A stretch of 64,000 bases of DNA from contig CANLRB010000006.1 in NCBI GenBank assembly GCA_947493455.1, positions 1 to 64,000 of the forward strand, given 5' to 3'. Source of the DNA: an uncultured Pseudoalteromonas sp. (lineage in GTDB: Bacteria > Pseudomonadota > Gammaproteobacteria > Enterobacterales > Alteromonadaceae). The translations under genes and the position numbers were made by a program. Below, piece by piece: positions 8,823-18,442 of this stretch (its first letter is position 1; each line of letters begins with the position of its first letter). The notes below the pieces were generated by a model that saw only the letters and a list, made by a program, of their open reading frames with translations, was not told the DNA's origin and did not search any database.

Positions 8823-9959
8823 TTAAAAAACAAAATCGATACCAAAACTAATTGCGCGTGCATCGCCATGATACGCCCACCCCGTTGGTTCATGCCCTTG
8901 GTCAACAAAGTCGTCATACTGAAGTTTTAAAGCAGCGTTTGGTAAAAAATCATAACGTACACCGTAACTCAACATATAGTGCTCCTCAAGATCCTCTGTA
9001 GGAACTTTGGTTCGTTCGTGATCAGCTTTTGAATATGCTATGTAAGGTTGAAAATCGCCCCAATTATAGACAAGCGACACTAAATACGTTGGAAATTCAG
9101 TTCCTACGGCATCATCATACTCTACGAAATTCATATCGAACAGTAACGTAAAGTCACTTAACGTTGCGCTACCGCCGACACCGATAAATGTTTGTGAAAA
9201 TGGCGTGTAAGGGTTAATACTTCCATCTTGTTGAATTGTTTCTCTATCTCTATCATTTTGAAAATAAACAAATCGTAAATCAAACCAATCTCCCGAGACA
9301 TTCCAGTTAAAACCAGTTATGTCAGTCCAAAATTCGTTTACAGTTTGCGCTGAGCCTCCATATAACTTGTCGTAATAGAGCATTTCTACGTTATCGTTAG
9401 AATATTCGTTACCGTAAAACGCTGTTATCGTACTAGAGTAGTCGCCGATATCGAACGAGTACATTACATGTGCGCCGTCAAATTGGGTCACTTGCCACCA
9501 ATATAGATTTGAAGGTGGTCTCATCCATGGATAAGCATAACCAACTTCAGCATATTCCGAAAAATAATACATCGGAATATTCCTACGTCCAGCCATAAAA
9601 CTTAAATTATCTGTTGCTTGATAGGTTACATAATACCAATCGAACTCAGGCGAAAAGTCATCAACCCCTTTCGCAACTAACTGCGCTGTCATCGATAATT
9701 CTGGGCTAAAGCTATAAGTGGCTTGCACCGCTAAAATTGATTCAGCCTTAAATGTAATGTCATTGTCATATTGGCCTACATCATAAAAATCAGCAGTTAA
9801 AATCTCGTCTCGTGTTTGTCCTGGATTTAATGGGTCGTTTACTGTTCCTAATGTTTTCCCCGCAATTAGCGAGCCATAGCCACTTATTTTTAATTCTGCG
9901 TATGCACTGGTAGGTAAGGCAGCAACTAGAGCTAAGCTTAATAAGTTTAATTTATTCAT
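8823..9959 (-). CDS. outer-membrane porin-like beta-barrel
   Basis: The 378-residue precursor has a signal peptide (residues 1-21, cleaved after AYA) followed by alternating amphipathic strands rich in Tyr, Trp and Asp, and it ends in FGIDFVF with the C-terminal Phe typical of outer-membrane barrels. It is probably a 16-strand general or anion porin. The gene lies 12 bp after the phosphate-binding-like gene and is followed by a terminator, so the two form an operon. The pairing hints at oxyanion uptake, but that is inference. Confidence 0.8.
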   Translation of the reverse strand: MNKLNLLSLALVAALPTSAYAELKISGYGSLIAGKTLGTVNDPLNPGQTRDEILTADFYDVGQYDNDITFKAESILAVQATYSFSPELSMTAQLVAKGVDDFSPEFDWYYVTYQATDNLSFMAGRRNIPMYYFSEYAEVGYAYPWMRPPSNLYWWQVTQFDGAHVMYSFDIGDYSSTITAFYGNEYSNDNVEMLYYDKLYGGSAQTVNEFWTDITGFNWNVSGDWFDLRFVYFQNDRDRETIQQDGSINPYTPFSQTFIGVGGSATLSDFTLLFDMNFVEYDDAVGTEFPTYLVSLVYNWGDFQPYIAYSKADHERTKVPTEDLEEHYMLSYGVRYDFLPNAALKLQYDDFVDQGHEPTGWAYHGDARAISFGIDFVF

Positions 9960-9971
9960 AACATCAGCTCC

Positions 9972-10412
9972 TTAAAATGTTGCTACTACTTTAACTGAAT
10001 CACTGACCGCGTCAGCACTAATAAATCCAATCGCATCAGGATTTGATGAAATCGCATTGATTATTTCGCCATTTGAACTCATTTCTTGCGGTGGGGTTCC
10101 TTTTCCCGTGAATAAAATTTTTGACCAATATGCTTTTATTTGACTGCTCGACTTCCCTATTACTTTTGAATTAAATTCTGACGTTGCTGGGTCGCTGTGG
10201 TCTGCGCTAATCAAGATAGCCGTTTTACCATTACTAAAACGTTTCGACTTACCAAGAAAGATTTTCTTTATGCTTGCCTTATCAAAACTTGAGTCATTAC
10301 TTGGGTGAACGATTATCGATACGTTTGCCAAAACAAACGTCGGTGTAAACAAACAAAACATTGTGATTAACATACATACTTTCATCACATTGAAAGGTTT
10401 TACGTTGAACAT
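9972..10412 (-). CDS. small phosphate-binding-like periplasmic protein
   Basis: The 146-residue protein has a signal peptide (about 1-29, ending VLA) and the core of a PstS-type fold: SIIVHPSN, the KIFLGK motif, YWSKILFTGKG and the C-terminal PDAIGFISADAV signature seen in small PstS-like proteins (PBP_like family). No pstCAB genes are nearby. The start at 10412 has a good GAGGT ribosome site 7 bases upstream. It is first in a two-gene unit with the porin. Binding of phosphate is inferred from the family, not from visible ligand residues. Confidence 0.75.
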   Translation of the reverse strand: MFNVKPFNVMKVCMLITMFCLFTPTFVLANVSIIVHPSNDSSFDKASIKKIFLGKSKRFSNGKTAILISADHSDPATSEFNSKVIGKSSSQIKAYWSKILFTGKGTPPQEMSSNGEIINAISSNPDAIGFISADAVSDSVKVVATF

Positions 10413-10728
10413 GGGTTTACCTCAATATACTAGCTGTAGTTGATATGTTTATTGTCCCTATAACCATAGTAATAATCTGCCAGAACACAAAGAAAGTTTA
10501 CTTATTAAACAAATTTATGTGATCAGCAAAAAACGCCATATTAATCGAGTTGATTATAATGAATATTCAATAATTGATTATAATTTTTAACGAAAACAAA
10601 GCCAACTCAGCTTATTGTTAAGATATACACAAAAAGGGGTCGATTTAATTAGCGATTCTGTTAAAAATAGAGTCAAAGATTACAGATAATTACACGTAAA
10701 GCGTGTTGTAGGAATGAGGAAAGGGTCT
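10413..10728. promoter_or_regulatory. divergent control region between the PBP/porin unit and asnB
   Basis: This 316-bp AT-rich gap separates two divergent units. It holds two direct copies of TTGATTATAAT (10550-10560 and 10574-10584), each containing a consensus -10 hexamer, which flank the palindrome TGAATATTCA (10560-10569). I could not pick a single best promoter. Confidence 0.4.
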
Positions 10729-12390
10729 ATGTGTTCAATTTTTGGTGTATTAGATATAAAGTCTGATCCAGTTCAGTTACGAAGCCAAGCAATCGAAATG
10801 TCAAAACGTCTGCGTCATAGAGGACCAGACTGGTCAGGTGTATACAGTCATGACAAAGCTATCTTAGTGCATGAGCGCCTTGCGATTGTTGGCGTTGCAA
10901 GTGGAGCTCAACCATTACTAAACCCTGAAAAGACTCATGCTCTCGCAGTTAATGGTGAGATATACAACCATAAAGAATTACAAAGTGAGTTAACCATCGA
11001 TTTTGATTTTCAAACAGAATCTGATTGTGAAGTATTGCTGGCACTTTATAAGCAAAAAGGTCCCGAGTTTTTAGATGATTTAAACGGTATATTCGCATTT
11101 TGTTTATATGATGAAGAACGTGACGCCTATTTAATCGGACGCGACCATATTGGTATTATCCCTCTATACACAGGTCGTGATGAACATGGTAACTTTTACG
11201 TAGCATCCGAGCTAAAAGCATTATCACCAATTTGTAAAACCATAGAAGAATTCCCTCCTGGTCATTATTTATGGAGCAAAGATGGCCAAATCCGTCCTTA
11301 CTATGCACGTGACTGGCAATCTTACGATGACGTAAAAAACAACTCAGCAAACGTAGAAGATGTAAAACAAGGTTTAGAGCAAGCCGTTAAGCGCCAGCTA
11401 ATGTGTGATGTTCCTTACGGCGTATTACTTTCAGGTGGTCTTGACTCGTCGGTGATCTCAGCGATTACACAACAATATGCAGCGAAACGAATTGAAGACG
11501 ATTCTAAAAGCGATGCGTGGTGGCCGAAATTACACTCGTTTTCAATCGGCCTTGAGGGATCACCCGACTTAGCAGCCGCGCAAAAAGTAGCTGATAGCAT
11601 AGGCACTGTGCACCACCCTATTACCTTTACAGTACAGCAAGGTATTGATGCACTGAAAGAAGTCGTTTATCACCTTGAAACCTATGATGTGACGACGATT
11701 CGAGCTTCAACGCCGATGTATTTAATGGCACGATACATTAAAGCAATGGGCATAAAAATGGTACTCTCTGGCGAAGGAGCCGATGAGTTATTCGGCGGGT
11801 ACCTTTATTTCCATAAAGCACCGAATGCCGAAGAGTTTCATAAAGAGTTAAACCGTAAAGTATCTAAGCTTCATCAATTTGATTGCTTGCGTGCTAATAA
11901 ATCAATGGCAGCCTGGGGTGTAGAAGCCCGAGTGCCCTTTCTCGATAAAGAGTTTGTGGACGTTGCAATGCGAATTAACCCAGACGCTAAAATGTGTAAA
12001 GATGGCCGCATTGAAAAACATATTATTCGCGAAGCGTTTGATGGCTATTTACCAGATGAGGTTCTATGGCGTCAAAAAGAGCAATTCTCGGATGGTGTGG
12101 GCTACAACTGGATAGATACACTGCGTGAACACGTTGAAGAAATCGTTACTGATCAAATGATGGACAGTGCCGAGTTTAAATATCCGTTAAATACACCGAT
12201 GACTAAAGAAGCGTATTACTACCGCACGCTGTTTGAAGAACACTTTCCGGGTGACGCCGCCGCAAGCTGCGTACCACATGGCAAGTCTGTTGCTTGTTCA
12301 ACCGAGGCCGCTTTGGAATGGGATGAAGCGTTTAAGAAAAATGCCGATCCGTCTGGACGCGCAGCGAAAGTCCATAACGACGCATACTAA
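10729..12390 (+). CDS. asnB: asparagine synthetase B (glutamine-hydrolysing)
   Basis: AsnB makes asparagine from aspartate, glutamine and ATP in the cytoplasm. I place the start at the ATG at 10729, not the one at 10714: the enzyme needs Cys directly after the initiator Met as its glutaminase nucleophile (MCSIFGV), and AGGAAAGGG lies just upstream. This gives 553 residues, close to E. coli AsnB (554). The N-terminal Ntn domain (RHRGPD, GEIYNH) is followed by the synthetase domain with the PP-loop SGGLDSS (235-241) and SGEGADELFGGY. It is monocistronic with a strong terminator. Confidence 0.97.
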   Translation: MCSIFGVLDIKSDPVQLRSQAIEMSKRLRHRGPDWSGVYSHDKAILVHERLAIVGVASGAQPLLNPEKTHALAVNGEIYNHKELQSELTIDFDFQTESDCEVLLALYKQKGPEFLDDLNGIFAFCLYDEERDAYLIGRDHIGIIPLYTGRDEHGNFYVASELKALSPICKTIEEFPPGHYLWSKDGQIRPYYARDWQSYDDVKNNSANVEDVKQGLEQAVKRQLMCDVPYGVLLSGGLDSSVISAITQQYAAKRIEDDSKSDAWWPKLHSFSIGLEGSPDLAAAQKVADSIGTVHHPITFTVQQGIDALKEVVYHLETYDVTTIRASTPMYLMARYIKAMGIKMVLSGEGADELFGGYLYFHKAPNAEEFHKELNRKVSKLHQFDCLRANKSMAAWGVEARVPFLDKEFVDVAMRINPDAKMCKDGRIEKHIIREAFDGYLPDEVLWRQKEQFSDGVGYNWIDTLREHVEEIVTDQMMDSAEFKYPLNTPMTKEAYYYRTLFEEHFPGDAAASCVPHGKSVACSTEAALEWDEAFKKNADPSGRAAKVHNDAY

Positions 12391-12422
12391 AAAAAACGCC
12401 GGGTTACCGGCGTTTTTCTTTC
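12391..12422 (+). terminator. terminator of asnB (probably bidirectional)
   Basis: The stem AACGCCGG/CCGGCGTT with a GTTA loop is followed by TTTCTTTC. A-runs on the other side allow it to serve the converging trhO gene too. Confidence 0.88.
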
Positions 12423-12456
12423 TATTCAATACATAATTGTATTTGTACTAGTTAAA

Positions 12457-13443
12457 TTATTTGTTTGCTTGGGCTTGGGCCTGTTTGCGTGCCGCTTTTT
12501 CTGCTTTACGACGACGTAGGGTTTCTTGTGCATCGTAACCAATATGTCCTTCACCGCGCGCACTTGCAAGTTCAATCTGCTTTTGACGCTCAGCAAAACG
12601 CGCCTTTTGCTCATCAGAAACTGTATCAAAACAATGGTGACAAGACAGACCTTGTTGATAATGCTGATGCTGTTTTTCGTCTTCAGTTATCGGCATACGA
12701 CACGCATGGCATTGATCATAAGAACCTTTCTCTAAATCATGGTTAACAGCTACGCGATTATCAAAAACAAAACACTCGCCTTCCCACATAGTGTCTTCTT
12801 TTGGCACGTCTTCTAAGTATTTTAAAATACCGCCTTCTAAGTGGTAAACCTCTTCAAAGCCCTGTTCTTTCATGTAGGCTGTTGATTTTTCGCAGCGAAT
12901 ACCACCGGTACAAAACATCGCTACTTTCTTGTTTTTAGCTGGATCGAGGTTTTTCTCTGCCCACTCAGGAAACTCTCTAAACGTCTTTGTTTTTGGATCA
13001 ACGGCATTTTTAAACGTACCGATTTCAATTTCGTAGTCGTTACGCGTGTCAACAAGCACGACATCAGGATCAGAAATTAGCGCATTCCAGTCTTGTGGCT
13101 TAACGTATGTACCAACTACTTCTTTTGGATCGATGCCTTGCACACCCATAGTCACGATTTCTTTTTTGAGTTTGACTTTAGTTCTATAGAACGGGCATGT
13201 TTCGTCGTAAGATTCTTTTGACACTATGTTCTCAAGGCCTGGTTGGTTATTTAACCAAGTTAGTAATGCGTCGATCCCTTCACGTTTCGCAGCAACCGTG
13301 CCATTAATGCCTTCTTCGGCTAGCAGTAATGTGCCGCGCACTTCATTTGCTTCCATTACTTCCAGTAACGGCGCTCGCAGGGCTTTAAAATTTGGGAGAG
13401 AAACGAATTTGTAAAGTGCACACACGACGTATTTTTGTGACAT
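12457..13443 (-). CDS. trhO: tRNA uridine(34) hydroxylase TrhO (YceA)
   Basis: TrhO makes 5-hydroxyuridine at position 34 of tRNAs in an oxygen-dependent reaction. The 328-residue protein has the N-terminal UPF0176 domain ([13 protein letters not shown]), then a rhodanese domain with the catalytic loop [10 protein letters not shown] (Cys178), then a C-terminal Cys cluster (CHAC ... CHHC, residues about 265-290) and a basic tail. Length and order match the family. An AGGTTTAAG ribosome site precedes the ATG. It is monocistronic and convergent with asnB. Confidence 0.94.
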   Translation of the reverse strand: MSQKYVVCALYKFVSLPNFKALRAPLLEVMEANEVRGTLLLAEEGINGTVAAKREGIDALLTWLNNQPGLENIVSKESYDETCPFYRTKVKLKKEIVTMGVQGIDPKEVVGTYVKPQDWNALISDPDVVLVDTRNDYEIEIGTFKNAVDPKTKTFREFPEWAEKNLDPAKNKKVAMFCTGGIRCEKSTAYMKEQGFEEVYHLEGGILKYLEDVPKEDTMWEGECFVFDNRVAVNHDLEKGSYDQCHACRMPITEDEKQHQHYQQGLSCHHCFDTVSDEQKARFAERQKQIELASARGEGHIGYDAQETLRRRKAEKAARKQAQAQANK

Positions 13444-13636
13444 CTTAAACCTATATTTATTGTAAAAAAGTTAACCAGAGCGTAAATCTGGCACCAAGGC
13501 GCGGTATTTTAACAGACTTTTTAAAAGCCACAACCGTAATTGAATAAAAAACACACAATAAATGCGACTTAATTTCTTGGGCTCATAGCCGCTTTAGTGT
13601 AAACTACGCAGCCTTAATTTTAGTGGAGTAGCGCGC

Positions 13637-14968
13637 TTGTCATTTGAAGAACTTGGTATAGATAAACGATTTGTTAAACAACTTGAGCATGTTGGCATTA
13701 CAACGCCCACACCAATTCAAGCAAAGGCAATACCGGTCGCTATTACTGGTAAGGATTTACTCGCGCAATCTAAAACAGGTTCAGGTAAAACCTTAGCCTT
13801 CATTTTGCCCGCGTTAATGCGGCTAGCTAAAACCAAGGCATTAAGTAAAAACGATCCTCGTGTTTTAATTTTGACGCCAACGAGGGAGTTAGCGAATCAG
13901 GTTTATCAACAACTCAAGCTATTGATATCAGGAACCAACCACCAAGCAGTTAAAATACTCGGTGGCGATAACTACAACGATCAAGTAAAAGCGTTACAAA
14001 AGAAACCACATTTTGTTGTCGCGACCCCGGGTCGACTCTGCGACCATATTGATGACCGCAGCGTCTATTTTAAGGGATTAGAACTGCTAATTCTTGATGA
14101 AGCAGACCGGATGCTCGATTTAGGGTTTGCAGAGCAAATAAAAGTAATTAACGAAGCCGCAGATCACCGTCTTCGCCAAACACTGTTCTTTTCAGCTACC
14201 TTAGAAAACGCAGAAGTTGATGCGTTATCACGTAATCTGTTACGTTCGCCTAAGCGAGTCACAATTGATTCAAGTGCAACGGGACATGACGATATAGCCC
14301 AGAACTTTTATCTCGCTGACCATCTTGATCACAAACATGCATTACTCGATCGCCTATTAGACATCAACCCCGATGGGCAAAAAATTATTTTTACGGCAAC
14401 GCGTGATGATACTGTACGTATCGCTGAGTTGTTAAATACACAAGGTATTAAAAGCGTCGCGCTTGCTGGTGACATGACGCAAAGTAAACGACTTGATATT
14501 ATGCAGCACTTTTCCAAAGGACTAGCGCAAGTGCTAGTTACAACGGATGTTGCGTCACGTGGTTTAGATTTACTTAATGTCACCCACGTTATTAATTTTG
14601 ATATGCCAAAGCAAGCTGAAGAGTATGTTCACCGAATTGGTCGCACAGGTCGCGCTGGTTTCAAAGGTATCGCAATATCACTCGTAAGTGCGAAAGACTG
14701 GAAAAGTTTTAAAGCGGTTGAGTCTTATCTATCATTGCGTGTCGGATTTAAGCAATTAGACGGCTTAGTCGGCAAATTCAAAGGCTTTAAAGAGAAGCCA
14801 GTTAAATCAAAAACGAAACCAAACAAACAAAGCATCGCTAAGACACAAAAAAAGCAGCATAAAAAGCCAATGCGCAAGGCAAAAGTACAAAAACCAATTC
14901 CACAACCGTTTGACGTAGATGGCGTTGCGCCATTAAAGCGCAAGCCAAAAAAGCAAGAGGATAGTTAA
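13637..14968 (+). CDS. DEAD-box ATP-dependent RNA helicase
   Basis: The 443-residue protein carries all DEAD-box motifs in order: Q-motif TPTPIQ (about 21), motif I SKTGSGKT (about 48), PTRELANQ, TPGR, DEAD (about 156), SAT (about 187), then the second RecA-like domain with TDVASRGLDL and HRIGRTGRAG. The last 75 residues are very basic and low in complexity, typical of RNA-binding tails. The start is TTG at 13637 with GGAG 9 bases upstream. Its stop codon directly touches the start of the next gene, so the two are probably translated together. It is of the RhlE/SrmB type, but I cannot name an exact orthologue. Confidence 0.93.
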   Translation: MSFEELGIDKRFVKQLEHVGITTPTPIQAKAIPVAITGKDLLAQSKTGSGKTLAFILPALMRLAKTKALSKNDPRVLILTPTRELANQVYQQLKLLISGTNHQAVKILGGDNYNDQVKALQKKPHFVVATPGRLCDHIDDRSVYFKGLELLILDEADRMLDLGFAEQIKVINEAADHRLRQTLFFSATLENAEVDALSRNLLRSPKRVTIDSSATGHDDIAQNFYLADHLDHKHALLDRLLDINPDGQKIIFTATRDDTVRIAELLNTQGIKSVALAGDMTQSKRLDIMQHFSKGLAQVLVTTDVASRGLDLLNVTHVINFDMPKQAEEYVHRIGRTGRAGFKGIAISLVSAKDWKSFKAVESYLSLRVGFKQLDGLVGKFKGFKEKPVKSKTKPNKQSIAKTQKKQHKKPMRKAKVQKPIPQPFDVDGVAPLKRKPKKQEDS

Positions 14969-15808
14969 ATGGCTGCAATCGTTGGCACAGTCGCACAATT
15001 AAAAATTGAAGAAATCGCATATGAAGGAGCGTATCTAGTCTCACAGTCTGGCGATGAAGTATTTCTACCAAAAACATACGTTAACCAAGAATTTGAGCTT
15101 GGCGAATCGATTAATGCGTTTGTTTATCAAGACAAAGACGAACAACTTGTTGCAACGTTAAAAAAACCACTTGCAACACTTGGCGACTTTAAGCTATTAC
15201 GTGTTAAAGAAATAAATCGCACAGGTGCGTTTGTAGATATTGGTATCGAGCGCGATGTGCTTGTGCCATTTAACGAGCAACGTCCAAAGATGAGTGAAGG
15301 TCACTCATATTTAGTCCATTTATATCTAGACAAAGCGAGTAGTCGATTGTGCGCATCGTCGCATTTAAATCGATTTGTATCGAATGATGCACAAGGCTAT
15401 AAGCGATTCCAGCATGTTGATATTGTGGTTGCAGGCAAAACAGATCTCGGTTTTAAGGTCATCGTCGATGGCAAGTTTTGGGGTGTGGTTTACCATAACA
15501 GTGTATTTAAAAAGTTATTTGTTGGACAAGAGCTTACTGCATTCATAAATAAACAACGCGAAGATGGTAAATTAGACGTCGTTTTAGAAAAACCTGGTAT
15601 TGAAAAGTCTCACAATTTAGCAGACCAAATTATTGCTCGACTTGAGCAAGAAGGTGGTGTATTGCAAGTTGGCGATAAGTCAGCGCCTGATGTAATAAAA
15701 AGATTATTCGGAACAAGTAAAGCGAACTTTAAAAAAGCAATTGGCCACCTTTATAAACAAGGCTTAATTGATTTAGAGGCAATGCAAATCCGCTTAAATA
15801 AGAAATAA
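14969..15808 (+). CDS. CvfB-like S1-domain RNA-binding protein
   Basis: The 279-residue protein resembles CvfB/YitL: three S1-like OB domains (about residues 1-65, 70-135 and 140-210) with GAFVDIGIERDVLVPF marking the second, and a C-terminal winged-helix domain (about 215-279, with FGTSKANFKKAIGHLYKQG). Such proteins bind RNA; their cellular role in gammaproteobacteria is unclear. The ATG follows the helicase stop with no gap, its ribosome site GAGGA lying within the helicase gene. A strong terminator ends the pair. Confidence 0.85.
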   Translation: MAAIVGTVAQLKIEEIAYEGAYLVSQSGDEVFLPKTYVNQEFELGESINAFVYQDKDEQLVATLKKPLATLGDFKLLRVKEINRTGAFVDIGIERDVLVPFNEQRPKMSEGHSYLVHLYLDKASSRLCASSHLNRFVSNDAQGYKRFQHVDIVVAGKTDLGFKVIVDGKFWGVVYHNSVFKKLFVGQELTAFINKQREDGKLDVVLEKPGIEKSHNLADQIIARLEQEGGVLQVGDKSAPDVIKRLFGTSKANFKKAIGHLYKQGLIDLEAMQIRLNKK

Positions 15809-15817
15809 CCATTAAAA

Positions 15818-15844
15818 AAAGGGGCAAAAATTGCCCCTTTTTTT
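15818..15844 (+). terminator. terminator of the helicase-cvfB unit
   Basis: The stem GGGGCAA/TTGCCCC, extended by A-T pairs, has a 3-nt loop and is followed by seven Ts. It also overlaps the end of the convergent gene at 15843. Confidence 0.9.
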
Positions 15845-16226
15845 ACAATAAATTGGTGTCTTCAATCAAGTATGCGTATTCTTTACTAAATAAACATTTT
15901 TGATATCGTTCACTGTATACCATTAAGTTTTCGGAATCTGAAAATTCAATCGGAGCAAGCCTAAATACTTTTTTGTCACATTCATTTTTATAACTGGAGA
16001 CTAGATTTAGACACTCTTTTGCACGCTCTTCATCTTCTATTGATACTGTTTCGCAGCGCGCTGAAACTTGGGTGAATAAAGTTGACTTAATTTCAAATTG
16101 GTTGAGCGGTTGCTCATCAATCGTTTCAATTAGTGTATTGAAGGCATTTTGACGTGCCTCACTTTCGTGTTGATCGTAAACAATATACCCAGCGATCAAC
16201 GCAATGATCAATATAACTATTCGCAT
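15843..16226 (-). CDS. small membrane-anchored protein, unknown
   Basis: The 127-residue product has one N-terminal hydrophobic segment (residues 3-17) and a periplasmic-looking domain with four Cys residues (about 58, 67, 83 and 110) that could form two disulfides. I recognise no family. The stop codon lies within the T-run of the convergent terminator at 15818-15844. It stands alone upstream of nothing obvious; pyrF ends 87 bp to the right. Confidence 0.6.
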   Translation of the reverse strand: MRIVILIIALIAGYIVYDQHESEARQNAFNTLIETIDEQPLNQFEIKSTLFTQVSARCETVSIEDEERAKECLNLVSSYKNECDKKVFRLAPIEFSDSENLMVYSERYQKCLFSKEYAYLIEDTNLL

Positions 16227-16282
16227 AAATACTACCTTTATTATTTATTTTATGCTTCCCTGCTAACTTTATGCCAAAATGA

Positions 16283-16307
16283 CAAGAGCTTACGGTGTAA
16301 GCTCTTG
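16283..16307 (-). terminator. hairpin terminator after pyrF
   Basis: A perfect 11-bp stem (CAAGAGCTTAC/GTAAGCTCTTG) with a 3-nt loop lies 7 bp beyond the pyrF stop. The T-tract after it on the minus strand is weak (TCATTTT). Confidence 0.65.
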
Positions 16308-16313
16308 GCTATG

Positions 16314-17015
16314 TTAACTGAGTGTTTTATTTATTTCAATTAAAGTTAAATTAGGATTTTCAGATTGTGTGATCGGTCGCCCAATTACAAGGTAATCACT
16401 GCCCGCTTCTATTGCTTTTTTCGGCGTCATTATGCGCTTTTGGTCACCAATATCACTTCCTGCAGGTCTTATTCCTGGTGTTATAAGTTTAAAATCATCA
16501 CCAAGTGACTGCTTTAAACAACTCGCCTCTTGCGCTGAACAAACAACACCATCAAGCCCCGATTCTTTTGCTAAATTCGCTAAATAGAGCACTTGTTCTT
16601 GCGGTGATTTATTTATGCCTAAACGTTTCAGTTCAGCTTCGTCCATTGAGGTGAGAACAGTAACCGCAATTAATAACGGTGCTTTATTACCGAAACGTTC
16701 TAACGCTGATTTAGCTTTTGCCATCATTTCAGGACCACCAGATGCATGTACATTGACCATCCAAACTCCCATTTCAGCTGCTGCCGTCACTGCTTTTGCA
16801 ACTGTATTAGGAATATCATGAAATTTTAGGTCTAAGAACACGTCAAAACCTAAATCGATAAGCTTTTTAACAAAAGTTGGGCCGAAATAAGTAAACATTT
16901 CTTTACCGACTTTGAGGCGACATTCGCTCGGTGAAAGTTGTGCTACAAAATCAAGGGCATTTTGTTCGTTATCATAATCAAGTGCTACAAGCACTTTTGG
17001 ATCAAATGAAATCAT
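16314..17015 (-). CDS. pyrF: orotidine 5'-phosphate decarboxylase
   Basis: PyrF converts OMP to UMP, the last step of de novo UMP synthesis. The 233-residue protein has the catalytic motif [10 protein letters not shown] (Asp62, Lys64, Asp67) and the phosphate-binding TPGIRP and VIGRPIT segments. It starts 12 bp after lapB and ends the ihfB-lapA-lapB-pyrF string, a gene order usual in gammaproteobacteria. A hairpin terminator follows. Confidence 0.97.
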   Translation of the reverse strand: MISFDPKVLVALDYDNEQNALDFVAQLSPSECRLKVGKEMFTYFGPTFVKKLIDLGFDVFLDLKFHDIPNTVAKAVTAAAEMGVWMVNVHASGGPEMMAKAKSALERFGNKAPLLIAVTVLTSMDEAELKRLGINKSPQEQVLYLANLAKESGLDGVVCSAQEASCLKQSLGDDFKLITPGIRPAGSDIGDQKRIMTPKKAIEAGSDYLVIGRPITQSENPNLTLIEINKTLS

Positions 17016-17027
17016 TGTATTCCTATG

Positions 17028-18164
17028 TTAAAAACCGTCTAAACCATGGTTAGGTGTAATTGATTCCCAGTGTTTGCATGATGGACAGAACCAATAAAGT
17101 GCCTGGCTTTCGAAGCCGCAATGTTTACACTGGAACTCTGACTTTGTTGAAATGTAAGACTGAACAAGTTCGTTTATCTGGTTCAGTACAAATTTAGTAT
17201 CGCCATTACTTTTGGTAAATAGCGAGATTAAAAAGCTAAAGCCTCGAATGTTCGGTTCTCGCTTCAGTGAGACTGTTAAAAACTCAATTGCTTGATCAAT
17301 TTTGTTCTGCTTTATCAGCGCTTCACAGTAGTGTATTTTAATGAGCACGCCATACTTATTACAGTAATTTTCAAGCAACTCAACATATTGAGTTTCTAAA
17401 TTGAGTTTAATATAACACTCACGCAATTGCGCTAAGAACAACGGCGAATGCTTGGGCGAATGACTGAGCAAATCGCGCCAATAATGAATTGCCTTTAAGT
17501 AGTCTTGTTCATTAAAAGACTGTAAACCAAGCTCAAAGAGCGGACGGATTACTTTACTATCAATATTAATGACTGACGTTAATTCAGAATAATCACCTGT
17601 TTGATATGCATGTTCACAATAAAAGTGGGCGATTGCAGCTTTTAATTGGTACGTTGAAAATAATTTTCGGCAATCTAAATAAAGCGCAATGCCTTTTTCC
17701 CACTCATTCGTTTGTTGATATAGTAAAAAAAGTTGTGTTAACGCTTTTTTATTTTTGTATGGGATTAAGGCTAATAATTGTTGCTCTGCGCTATCGAGCA
17801 TACCTGCCATTACATAGTCTTGCGCTAGCTCATAGATAATTGCTTGCTTATCAGTATCATCTAGCGAAGCTTGTTTAAGTAATAGCTCATGAATTTTTAT
17901 TGCGCGGTCAAGCTCACCCCGGCGCCTAAACATCGCAGCCAATGCCAAATAATGTTCGACCGAGTCGGCTGAAACTTCTAGTAATTCAATAAGGTGTTCG
18001 AGGCCTTGATCTTCTTCTCGATCAAGTAAAAATTTTAGGCCTTTTGAATACTCGCTGATAATTTCGCGACTTTCTTTGTGCGCTTGTGATTTAGCGTTGT
18101 TTTTACCCATCACATACCCGTAACCAGCCGCCACAGGTAGCAGTAAAAACAATAATTCAGTCAT
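17028..18164 (-). CDS. lapB: lipopolysaccharide assembly protein LapB (YciM)
   Basis: LapB is an inner-membrane-anchored TPR protein that, in E. coli, guides FtsH-dependent breakdown of LpxC and so balances LPS synthesis. The 378-residue sequence has an N-terminal membrane segment (about 2-18), a long array of TPR helices (about 35-340) and a C-terminal rubredoxin-like metal site with Cys346, Cys349, Cys360 and Cys363. All expected parts are present. It lies 3 bp after lapA. Confidence 0.95.
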   Translation of the reverse strand: MTELLFLLLPVAAGYGYVMGKNNAKSQAHKESREIISEYSKGLKFLLDREEDQGLEHLIELLEVSADSVEHYLALAAMFRRRGELDRAIKIHELLLKQASLDDTDKQAIIYELAQDYVMAGMLDSAEQQLLALIPYKNKKALTQLFLLYQQTNEWEKGIALYLDCRKLFSTYQLKAAIAHFYCEHAYQTGDYSELTSVINIDSKVIRPLFELGLQSFNEQDYLKAIHYWRDLLSHSPKHSPLFLAQLRECYIKLNLETQYVELLENYCNKYGVLIKIHYCEALIKQNKIDQAIEFLTVSLKREPNIRGFSFLISLFTKSNGDTKFVLNQINELVQSYISTKSEFQCKHCGFESQALYWFCPSCKHWESITPNHGLDGF

Positions 18165-18167
18165 TAG

Positions 18168-18437
18168 TTATCCGTTATTGTTATACGTGAGTTTTTGATT
18201 GCTCTTTTTTAAACGAATATTTTGCATCTTAAGTGATGAGAATATTTTAAGACTTACAAGAATACCAATCGCAATACCGATAGCAAGACAAATGCTTACT
18301 ATAACTGCTAAAGGTAACTCTGTACTCGCTATTAAATAATTTATTTTAACGACATGTGGGTTTTGTGAGCCCAATACAAATAATGCGAATAACAAGCACA
18401 GGAACAGGATAAACTTAAGCGGTTTTATCAATGTCAC
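18168..18437 (-). CDS. lapA: lipopolysaccharide assembly protein LapA domain protein
   Basis: The 89-residue protein has two membrane segments (about 6-23 and 43-65) with the NPHVVKINY motif between them, followed by a short coiled, basic cytoplasmic tail. This is the LapA domain layout. It lies 5 bp after ihfB and 3 bp before lapB, with which it works in LPS homeostasis. Confidence 0.92.
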   Translation of the reverse strand: MTLIKPLKFILFLCLLFALFVLGSQNPHVVKINYLIASTELPLAVIVSICLAIGIAIGILVSLKIFSSLKMQNIRLKKSNQKLTYNNNG

Positions 18438-18442
18438 TCCAG

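Noticed and set aside
10560-10569. ArgR box upstream of asnB
   Set aside because: TGAAT and ATTCA touch directly; an ARG box needs a 4-bp AT spacer between them.
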